64,000 nt of DNA, from the NCBI GenBank assembly GCA_010912705.1, contig POWB01000020.1, positions 32,975 through 96,974 of the forward strand, written 5' to 3'. Positions 57,256-64,000 of the stretch are shown here, piece by piece (the first letter of the stretch is position 1; each line of letters starts with the position of its first letter). Position numbers and translations under genes: made by a program. Origin of the DNA: Halochromatium sp. (GTDB lineage: Bacteria; Pseudomonadota; Gammaproteobacteria; Chromatiales; Chromatiaceae). The notes below the pieces were generated by a model. It made no database searches. It had not been told where the DNA came from and saw only the letters and a program-made list of their open reading frames with translations.

Positions 57256-59031
57256 TTGACTGCTCCCCGCGCACTGCTGGATGACCAAAAGCCGCTCGCC
57301 TCGCATTGGCTGCGGCTCTCGGTCGGTCTTGGCCTCGGCAACGGGGTGCTGCTGATCCTGCAGGCCTGGCTGCTGGCGCAGATCATCAATAGCGTTGTCT
57401 TTGGCGAGGCCGATCTGAATAGGGTCGCACCCTGGCTTTGGCCACTGTTGTTGCTGTTCGCAGTACGCGCCGGCATCGCCTGGGCCTCGGAGCAGAGCGC
57501 CTTTCGCGCCGCGGCGCAGGTCAAGATCAGCCTGCGCGACCGACTCTATCGGCACATCCAGGCGGCAGGCCCAGCCTGGATGGCCGGGCAACGCAGCGGC
57601 GCCATCGCCGAGGATCTCACCCGCGGCATCGAGTCTGTCGAGGCCTACTACGCGCGCTATCTTCCAGCGATGTCGCTGACCGCGCTGATCCCACTCGCGA
57701 TCCTGATCGTGGTCCTGCCACTGGACTGGCTCACCGCCTTGATCATGCTGGTGACCGCACCGCTGATCCCGGTCTTCATGATCCTGATCGGCAGCAGCGT
57801 CGAGCGGCTGAACCAGCAGCTGTGGAAGGATCTGGCGCGCATGGGCGCCCATTTCCTAGACGTGATCCAAGGCATGACGACACTGAAGCTATTCAATGCC
57901 AGCCGCCGCGAGGCCGAGGTGATCGCCCGCATCTCCGACGACTACCGCGCCAGCACGATGCGCGTGCTGCGCGTTGCCTTCCTGACCTCGGCGGTGCTCG
58001 AGCTGTTCTCGACGCTGGGGATCGCGATCATCGCCGTCTTCATCGGCTTCCGGCTCTATCAGCTCGAGCTGCCGATCCCGGACCTGATCGCGCCACCGGA
58101 GATCAGCTTCGTCACCGGCTTCTTCATCCTGCTGCTGGCGCCCGAGTTCTATGCGCCACTGCGCAATCTCGGCACCCATTATCATGGCCGTATGGAGGCG
58201 ATCGCCGCTGCTGAGCGCCTGGTCGCGGTGATGGATACCGAGCTGCCGCCGGCGCCGCGGCAAGTCGCGACCTTGAGCGCGGACAGCCTTCGCCGTATCC
58301 GCTTCGACGCGGTCTCTTACAGCTACGAGCCGGGACGCCCAGCGCTCGATCACACCAGCTTCGAGATCGGCGCTGGCGAGCGCATCGCGCTGGTTGGACC
58401 GAGTGGCGCTGGCAAGACCACGGTCGCGAGCCTGTTGCTCGGTTTCATCCGCCCGGACAGCGGGCGCATCCTGATCGACGATCAGGATGAGCTACAGGCG
58501 CTGGATCTCGACGACTGGCGTCGTCGGCTCGCCTGGCTGCCGCAACATCCGCGGCTGTTCCAAGGCAGCATCGCCGACAACATCCGCCTTGGCCTGCCCG
58601 ATGCGACGCTCGATGCGGTTCGCGATGCGGCCACGCGCGCCCAAGCCGCCGAGTTCATCGATCGCCTACCACGCGGCTACGACACGCCTGTCGGCGAGCG
58701 CGGCGCTGGACTCTCCGGTGGCCAGATCCAGCGCGTTGCCCTGGCGCGCGCCTTCTTGCGCGATGCCCGGCTGGTGATACTGGACGAGGCCACTGCCAGC
58801 CTCGACCCCGCCAGCGAGGCCCTGGTTCAGCGCGCGGTCGATCAGCTTGCCGAAGGCCGCTCGATGCTGGTCATCGCGCATCGGCTGAGCACCGTGCGCA
58901 CGGCCGACCGCATCCTCGTCATCGACGGTGGGCGCATCGTCGAATCCGGCTCCCATGACGAGCTGATCGAGCAGGATGGCCCCTATCGGCAGATGGTGCG
59001 ATTGCTGGAGCCTGGAGACCGACGTGCCTGA
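57256..59031 (+). CDS. cydD: Cysteine/glutathione ABC exporter subunit CydD
   Basis: CydDC exports thiols to the periplasm, which is needed for cytochrome bd assembly. The 591-residue protein has an N-terminal six-segment membrane domain (LILQAWLLAQIINSVVF and on; GSSVERLNQQLWKDLARMG is a family mark). The ATP-binding domain has Walker A GPSGAGKTT, signature GLSGGQIQRVALARAFL and Walker B LVILDEATASLD. The first codon seems to be TTG at 57256; no ATG lies nearby. cydAB is not in the window. Its end overlaps cydC by eight bases. Confidence 0.95.
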   Translation: MTAPRALLDDQKPLASHWLRLSVGLGLGNGVLLILQAWLLAQIINSVVFGEADLNRVAPWLWPLLLLFAVRAGIAWASEQSAFRAAAQVKISLRDRLYRHIQAAGPAWMAGQRSGAIAEDLTRGIESVEAYYARYLPAMSLTALIPLAILIVVLPLDWLTALIMLVTAPLIPVFMILIGSSVERLNQQLWKDLARMGAHFLDVIQGMTTLKLFNASRREAEVIARISDDYRASTMRVLRVAFLTSAVLELFSTLGIAIIAVFIGFRLYQLELPIPDLIAPPEISFVTGFFILLLAPEFYAPLRNLGTHYHGRMEAIAAAERLVAVMDTELPPAPRQVATLSADSLRRIRFDAVSYSYEPGRPALDHTSFEIGAGERIALVGPSGAGKTTVASLLLGFIRPDSGRILIDDQDELQALDLDDWRRRLAWLPQHPRLFQGSIADNIRLGLPDATLDAVRDAATRAQAAEFIDRLPRGYDTPVGERGAGLSGGQIQRVALARAFLRDARLVILDEATASLDPASEALVQRAVDQLAEGRSMLVIAHRLSTVRTADRILVIDGGRIVESGSHDELIEQDGPYRQMVRLLEPGDRRA

Positions 59032-60784
59032 GCTAATCCGCCTCTGGCGCCTATTCCGACCCTATCGCGGCTGGATGCTGGGTGGCTTCGCCGTCGCGCT
59101 GATCACGCTGCTGGCCAATGTGGCGCTGATGGCGGTCTCGGGCTGGTTCATCACCGCGATGGCGGTGGCCGGCGCAGCTGGGGTGGCGATGAACTATTTC
59201 GCCCCGGCGGCGCTGATTCGCGCCAGCGCCATCGGCCGCACCGCCGGGCGTTATTTCGAGCGTCTGATCACGCACGAGGCGACGCTGCGCCAGCTCGCCG
59301 GCCTGCGGGTCTGGTTCTATCGGCATCTGGAGCCGCTGGCCCCGGCGCGGCTGATGGAGTACCACAGCGCCGATCTACTGACCCGCATCCGTGCCGATAT
59401 CGACGCGCTGGATAACCTCTATGTCCGGGTCATGGTGCCGGTGCTGGTCGCCATCACCGCAGGAGTTGGGTTCTTCCTGTTTACCGCCCTCTTCAACCTT
59501 GGGCTGGCGCTGCTGCTGCTCGGCACGCTGCTGATCGCCGGCGTCGTCCTGCCCTGGGTCGGCCATCGACTCGGCAAGCAGCCGGGGCGGCGCATCGTCG
59601 AGATCCAGGCCGAGCTGCGCCAAGCGAGCATCGACGGCACCCAGGGCCTCTCCGAGCTGCTGATCTATGGCGCGGCGGATAGCCATGCCCGGCATCTGGA
59701 TGCGCTCAGCCGCGCGCTGGTCGCCGAGCAGGAGCGTATGAGCCAGCTCACCGGCATTGCGCAGGCCGCAACCGGCCTGACCGCGAATCTCACCCTCTGG
59801 GGCATGCTCTGGCTCGGCATCCCGCTGGTGCAGGATGGCAGCCTGGCGCCCCCTGAGCTGGCCATGCTGGCGCTGTTCTCACTCGCGACCTTCGAGGCCG
59901 TTGCGCCGCTGCCGATGGCCTTCCAGCAGCTCGAATCGACCCTGACCGCGGCGCGCCGGCTGTTCGCAATCGTCGATACCGAACCAGCGGTACCGGAGCC
60001 GACCGGCCCCGCGCCGCGACCGACAGGCAACGGACTGGTGATCGAGGGACTGCGTTTTGCTTACCCCAGCAAGGACTCGGGCATCCATTCCGGGCCGACC
60101 CAAGAGCGGCCAACGCTCGACGGCATCGATCTCGAGCTGCCACCGGGTCGACGGGTCGCCATCGTCGGCGCCACCGGCTCCGGCAAGACCACGCTGTTTA
60201 ACTTGCTACTGCGCTTTTGGGCACTGGAGTCGGGCTCCATCCGGCTTGGCGGGATACCGCTCGAACAGTTCCCCGGCGAAGACCTGCGCAGCCGCATCGC
60301 CCTAGTCTCACAGCACACGCATCTGTTCGATACCAGCATCCGTGAGAACCTGCTGATCGCCGCGCCGGATGCCTCTCAAGGGCTGCTTGAGCAGGCCTGC
60401 GCGACGGCCCAGATCCACGACTTCATCGCCGAATTGCCCGAGGGTTACGACACCTGGGTTGGCGAGACCGGCGTGCGGCTCTCGGGCGGCCAGGCGCGAC
60501 GCATCGCCATCGCCCGTGCGCTGCTGCGTGATGCGCCGATCTTGCTCCTCGATGAGCCGACCGAGGGCCTCGATGCCGTCACCGAGCGCGCGCTGATGGA
60601 TGCCGTGCAACAGCTGATGAAAGGACGCTCCGTGCTGCTGACCACGCATCGGCCCGTCGCGCTGGCGCAGATGGACGAGATCCTGGTGCTCGATCAGGGC
60701 CGCGTCGTCGAGCGCGGCACCCACGCCGAACTGCTGAAAGCCCTAATCTACCCGCGCCTGCTTGGATTAGATCTCGACGTCTAG
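59024..60784 (+). CDS. cydC: Cysteine/glutathione ABC exporter subunit CydC
   Basis: The GTG at 59024 with GGAG six bases upstream gives 586 residues starting VPELIRLWRLFRPYRGWML and overlaps the cydD stop. The membrane domain shows ALMAVSGWFITAMAVAG and RYFERLITHEATLR, typical of CydC. The ATPase domain has GATGSGKTTLFNLLLRFW, RLSGGQARRIAIARALL and ILLLDEPTEGLD. It forms the heterodimer with CydD. Downstream begins a prophage remnant on the other strand. Confidence 0.95.
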   Translation: MPELIRLWRLFRPYRGWMLGGFAVALITLLANVALMAVSGWFITAMAVAGAAGVAMNYFAPAALIRASAIGRTAGRYFERLITHEATLRQLAGLRVWFYRHLEPLAPARLMEYHSADLLTRIRADIDALDNLYVRVMVPVLVAITAGVGFFLFTALFNLGLALLLLGTLLIAGVVLPWVGHRLGKQPGRRIVEIQAELRQASIDGTQGLSELLIYGAADSHARHLDALSRALVAEQERMSQLTGIAQAATGLTANLTLWGMLWLGIPLVQDGSLAPPELAMLALFSLATFEAVAPLPMAFQQLESTLTAARRLFAIVDTEPAVPEPTGPAPRPTGNGLVIEGLRFAYPSKDSGIHSGPTQERPTLDGIDLELPPGRRVAIVGATGSGKTTLFNLLLRFWALESGSIRLGGIPLEQFPGEDLRSRIALVSQHTHLFDTSIRENLLIAAPDASQGLLEQACATAQIHDFIAELPEGYDTWVGETGVRLSGGQARRIAIARALLRDAPILLLDEPTEGLDAVTERALMDAVQQLMKGRSVLLTTHRPVALAQMDEILVLDQGRVVERGTHAELLKALIYPRLLGLDLDV

Positions 60785-60817
60785 CTGTACTGGGATTGCT
60801 TACTCCCGGCTTTGCGC

Positions 60818-61074
60818 TCAATGCATCAAGAGTGTTCGCGACCCAAACACGGTGGCGTCGCAGTCGTAGAGCAGCACGCCGGCGGCGTCGCGGCGGCCGT
60901 CGTCGGTGCCGTCGTCGTCGTAGGCGACGTATTTGCCGCCGATGGTGATCTTGCCGAGCACAGTGCCGCTCACCAGGTCTTCGCCGGAGAGCACGGTGAC
61001 CTCTTCGCGGCTCAGGGTGCCGGGGCTTCAGAGAGCAGAAATTCGGCGGCGCGCCCGCCCATGGTGGTGGCCAT
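60818..61074 (-). pseudogene. Phage head decoration protein, frameshifted and truncated
   Basis: From the ATG at 61074 the frame reads MATTMGGRAAEFLLSEA and then hits a stop. A frame change at about 61025 restores the family sequence: GTLSREEVTVLSGEDLVSG, TVLGKITIGGKYVAYDDDG and AAGVLLYDCDATV, up to a stop at 60818. This is the gpD-like head decoration protein of Mu-like and lambda-like phages; the last third is missing. The start overlaps the gpI stop as TAATG. Confidence 0.78.
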
Positions 61075-61673
61075 TAGGCGACCCTCCGGTTGGCATAGAT
61101 GTCAGTGGTGTTGAACGTGGGCGCGCTGCCCTGCCCTGGCTCGCCGGTGGCTTGCTCGCTGAACAGGTGCGCGGGGGCCTTGGGCTTGCTGGCGCGAAGG
61201 TCGGCGGCGATGGCGCTGAAGGCGTCATCCGGCAGGCTGAGGTAGGTCGCGGCGGACTCCTCAGTAAACTCGCGGCCAAGCTCGCTGAATAGGGCTTGGA
61301 CTTCGCGTTTGCGGGCGCTGAGCTGGTGGTCGGCCAGCGCTTGCTGGGCGGTGGCGGCGTCGGTCTTGGCGGCGTCGAGCGCGCTGGTCAGGTCGGCGAC
61401 CTGAGCGGTGAGCGCGTCGATGCGCGCCTGATGATCAGGTGCGTCGGGCATGGGGTTGGCCTCTTGGCTGGGTGGCGCTAACAGGTGCGCTGGTGGGTCG
61501 CCAGGGAACGCGACACGCCCCACATTGGCGGAGAAGAAGCTGGCATTGGTGTTGGCGTCGGCGCCGAGGGTGACCACGGAGACCTCGCGCACGGTGCCGC
61601 CGTTGGGTGGCGATGGCGCCCGGCTGCTGAGCGCGGAGCTGCAGCGAGGCGGTGAGGTAGTAGGCGCCCTCAA
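61074..61673 (-). pseudogene. Mu-like gpI (protease/scaffold) C-terminal part, copy 1
   Basis: The 199-residue frame carries the end of the Mu gpI protease (GGTVREVSVVTLGADANTN) and the scaffold-like C-terminal region: a coiled coil (IDALTAQVADLTSALDAAK), EVQALFSELGREFTEESA and a tail that ends NTTDIYANRR. The N-terminal protease domain is lost. The sequence just upstream is in a different frame (EGAYYLTASLQLRAQ, about 61,635-61,735) and looks like another gpI piece, so a deletion with frame change has occurred. An internal ATG before PDAPDHQA could still express the scaffold part. Confidence 0.75.
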
Positions 61674-61791
61674 GCGCGGCCGGGGGTGGCGGCGTGGCTT
61701 GGGCGCTGGGGCTGTGGGCGGCGGGCTGTTCCATGCCCGCGAGGTTAGAGGAATGCCGGCTGGGTTTTAATGGGACACATGTCCCAAGAGC

Positions 61792-62064
61792 CTATCTGGC
61801 GCTAGCGGGCGGGTTCTGTTCGTGCTCGAGGGCCGCATCGAAGCCGACCTGAATGTCGGCCTGTGGTGAGCCAGTGACCTCTTGCAGCCAGCGCAGCTCT
61901 GCGACCAGTCGCATCAGTTGCGCCCCGGGCAGCTCGCGGTAGCAGTTGAAACACTTCTCGGGGCCGTGCTTGGCGCTGAGCGGGATCACGGCGGCCGCGC
62001 CGCAGTGGGTGCAGGTGAGGCGCAGCGAGTGGATGGCGGCGATAGGGAGGATGCTTGGGGGCAT
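61792..62064 (-). CDS. Small zinc-ribbon protein
   Basis: The 90-residue protein has two Cys pairs, LTCTHCGAA and EKCFNCYREL, forming a zinc ribbon, followed by a helix (AQLMRLVAELRWLQEV). No more specific family is recognised. It lies within the prophage remnant and may be a phage accessory gene; similar short zinc-ribbon genes often occur near phage head genes. Start ATG at 62064 without an obvious ribosome site. Confidence 0.6.
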   Translation of the reverse strand: MPPSILPIAAIHSLRLTCTHCGAAAVIPLSAKHGPEKCFNCYRELPGAQLMRLVAELRWLQEVTGSPQADIQVGFDAALEHEQNPPASAR

Positions 62065-62126
62065 GGTTGCTGATCTAGGGTGCGTAGGCTAGGCTTTGAG
62101 GTATCAACATGTCAGAGGGTGTCAGT

Positions 62127-62411
62127 ATGGAGACGATTTTTGACCATGATCCGACGGCTGAAGAGTTGCGGTACTTTGTTGGTGTTTACGGCAAGGATCG
62201 GTATCTCTCTGGCTTGAGCCAAGATGAGGCGCTTGAAGACCTCGCCGGGCTTTTTGCGATGCGTGGTGATGCCGAGCGCGCAACAGGCTATGCCCAGCGT
62301 ATCGCTGATCAAGACTATGTTCGACTAAACATTAGCAATCAAGATTTCATGTCAGACACGGCAGCACGGAAAAGGCTTTCGCGCGCGGAGAGTAGATCCA
62401 AAGCCGCCTGA
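62127..62411 (+). CDS. Small acidic protein in prophage remnant, unknown
   Basis: The ATG at 62127 has GAGGG seven bases upstream; a further ATG at 62109 is less well placed. The 94-residue protein begins METIFDHDPTAEELRYFVG and is mainly helical and acidic. It is the only plus-strand gene in this part. Its last 24 codons overlap the end of the convergent MuF-type frame. Position next to a putative toxin domain invites the idea of an immunity protein, but the orientation argues against simple coupling. Confidence 0.55.
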   Translation: METIFDHDPTAEELRYFVGVYGKDRYLSGLSQDEALEDLAGLFAMRGDAERATGYAQRIADQDYVRLNISNQDFMSDTAARKRLSRAESRSKAA

Positions 62412-63460
62412 ATCTTTGCTTTTTCAATATCTGAGCGCCTAGCCAGCAAGTCCGCCAGGATTGATCGCGCTTGCATCAGGTCGGCGGAGACATTGACCGT
62501 TGCTAGCTCTCCAGCCACGTCTGCAGGCGACAGCCCGCACGCGCTGATCAGGCTCCACAGGCGGCTGACCGTTCTTTGATAGCCGTAGCCCTCATCAATA
62601 ACCCATTGTTGATGACTTGCCGTTCCACCTAGACGCTGAATAAAACTTGGATACGTCAACCGCGCGACGGCTTGGTTGAGCGTTTCAACGAAACGGCGCA
62701 GCGGATGCTCGAGATCCAAGCTCAGCGCATCAATCGCCCCTCTCTGTCGGTTGTGCCAGATTTCATGCCATAAGGACTCTAGCGCGTACTCCTCCTCGCG
62801 TGTCATGGCTTGCTGTGCGGCACAAGCCGCCAGTCCACCGAACAGATCGCGCCGCGAGTTGAAACCTTGATACTCGATCTCGCGGAACCAGAAGCCGCCT
62901 TTCCCATCCGTGGCCATGTAGAAATCGCCATTCGGCCCACCTTCGCGCACAAACTTGACACCATGCGGCAGGTCGCCGGGTAGGCGATAGGCGTACTCGC
63001 GCAACAACACCGCGAGCGTAGCCAGGTCTTTTGCGGGGAAGCGGCGCGCAAGGCCGCGAATTGGCCAGGCGGCGAGCGCGTCGTCAGCGTTGGTTTCAAA
63101 GGCGGCCATCAGCCGATTGTCGACCTTTTGGCGCTTGCCCTCAATCGCCCGCATCAGGCCCTCGGTCGGCTCGGCGCAGGGGTCATAGTCCCATCCCTTG
63201 TCCGGCTGCGCATTGGCCCGCGCATTGGCACGCTCGGGGTCTTGCAGGCGTTCGGCGTCGGCGTCGATGAATTGCTGGGCTTGAGCCTCTGATAGGCTAA
63301 TCAGGCGGCAGCGGCACTGGTAGCCTGCGGGTGTTCTCCATCGCTGCCAGATCGGGTCATCGTGGCGCGCGACGAAGCCATCCATTGCCGCGTGGCTGGG
63401 TCGGGTGCGGGAGTCATTGACGGCATCATAGAGCCGGTATGGGAAGCTCTCTGCGGTGCG
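62339..63460 (-). pseudogene. 5'-truncated MuF head protein with zincin-like C-terminal domain
   Basis: The frame from about 63450 starts inside a Mu gpF (minor head) domain: YRLYDAVNDSRTRPSHAAMDG, FVARHDDPIWQRWRTPAGY and CRCRLISLSEAQA are diagnostic. The portal-proximal N-terminal half is gone, because the sequence joins a decoration/gpI segment at about 63460. After the gpF part, some 240 residues form a separate domain with LWHEIWHNRQRG (HExxH at 62767-62753), typical of a zinc peptidase, and a helical C terminus. MuF proteins with C-terminal toxin domains are a known polymorphic toxin class of temperate phages. A start at 63505 is possible but unconvincing. Confidence 0.75.
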
Positions 63461-63482
63461 CGCCCGCCCATGGTGGTGACCA

Positions 63483-64000
63483 TTAGGCGATCCTCCGGTT
63501 GGCATAGATTTTAGTGGTGTTGAGCGTGGGCGCGATGCTCTGCCCCGGCTCGCCGTTAGCCTGCTCGCTGAACAGGTGCGCGGGGGCCAAAAGCTTGCCG
63601 GCGCGAAGGTCCGTGACGATGGAGGCGAAGGCATCCTCGGAGAGGCTGAGATAATGCGCGGCAGATGCCTCGGTAAGTTCGCGACCAAGCTCGCTGAACA
63701 GGGCTTGAACCTCGTGCTTGCGGGCGCTGAGCTGGTGGTCGGCCAGCGCTTGCTGGGCGGTGGCGGCGTCGGTCTTGGCGGCGTCGAGCGCGCTGGTCAG
63801 GTCGGCGACCTGAGCGGTGAGCGCGTCGATGCGCGCATGGGGATCAGGTGCGTCGGGCATGGGGTTGGCCTCTTGGCTTGGTGGCGCTAACAGGTGCGCT
63901 GGTGGGTCGCCAGGGAACGCGACACGCCCCACATTGGCGGAGAAGAAGCTGGCATTGGTGTTGGCGTCGGCGCCGAGGGTGACCACGGAGACCTCGCGCA
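63483..64000 (-). CDS. Mu-like gpI (protease/scaffold) C-terminal part, copy 2, cut by window edge
   Basis: This is the second copy of the gpI 3' segment, open to the window end, so the N-terminal protease domain may be intact outside. It shows VTLGADANTNASFFSANVG, the coiled coil IDALTAQVADLTSALDAAK and the tail GQSIAPTLNTTKIYANRR. The distal (5') 350 bp differ from copy 1 by only a few bases, while the last 210 bp (3') are much more diverged. Its stop overlaps an ATG of a decoration gene of which only about nine codons remain before the junction at 63460. Confidence 0.78.
   Translation of the reverse strand, partial: REVSVVTLGADANTNASFFSANVGRVAFPGDPPAHLLAPPSQEANPMPDAPDPHARIDALTAQVADLTSALDAAKTDAATAQQALADHQLSARKHEVQALFSELGRELTEASAAHYLSLSEDAFASIVTDLRAGKLLAPAHLFSEQANGEPGQSIAPTLNTTKIYANRRIA

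Overview
The window looks like a chromosomal piece of a Gram-negative gammaproteobacterium, probably a purple-sulfur-type member of the Chromatiales. The basis is gene content and order (ribBA-ribH-nusB-thiL-pgpA, hflD next to mnmA, cydDC, a neisserial-type porin) plus DUF4351 and Uma2 families that are common in that group. The lineage is an inference, because no rRNA is present. Most of the window is GC-rich housekeeping DNA. Positions 1 to about 8,700 are visibly AT-richer and read like acquired DNA.

Positions 1-8,666 hold six minus-strand genes, closely packed. In order of transcription they encode a large lipoprotein, an exported single-pass protein, a GTPase with a membrane anchor and a large C-terminal region, a single-pass protein with a Cys-rich outer part, another membrane protein with hydrophobic ends, and a soluble dynamin-like GTPase cut by the window edge. 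I cannot assign this set to a described system. It is the best candidate for something new: a trans-envelope assembly driven by two GTPases. A short inverted repeat and a WYL-domain regulator lie just beyond it.

Positions 9,266-14,814 hold the WYL regulator, small unknown genes, debris of a Rpn-type nuclease and a HigB toxin, a SMUG-type uracil-DNA glycosylase, and three tandem OmpA-domain genes. Positions 14,875-22,164 hold a DMT transporter, acnA-purB, hflD and mnmA, with a decayed second copy of the mnmA 3' end between hflD and mnmA. Positions 22,557-31,892 are accessory: an MNT-HEPN toxin-antitoxin pair, a 1,592-residue secreted trypsin/beta-helix/thrombospondin-3 protein, a broken SpvB/Tc-toxin-like gene and a Uma2 protein.

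Positions 31,994-57,071 are core genes. Riboflavin synthesis is spread over ribE, ribBA, ribH and ribF. Other genes serve lipoate (lipA), thiamine (thiL), phospholipid (pgpA), topoisomerase IV (parC), translation (rpsT, metG), peptidoglycan (murJ, mtgA, a VanX-like dipeptidase), Fe-S delivery (apbC) and the outer membrane (porin, lipocalin). Accessory genes here are a carotenoid oxygenase, a MurG-like glycosyltransferase, a PemK/MazF-type pair and a cupin gene that appears to use an ATT start overlapping the rpsT stop codon.

Positions 57,256-60,784 encode the CydDC exporter. Positions 60,818-64,000 are a rearranged Mu-like prophage remnant: a frameshifted head decoration gene, two near-identical copies of a gpI (protease/scaffold) 3' segment, and a 5'-truncated MuF head protein whose C-terminal part carries an HExxH motif, as expected of a MuF polymorphic toxin.
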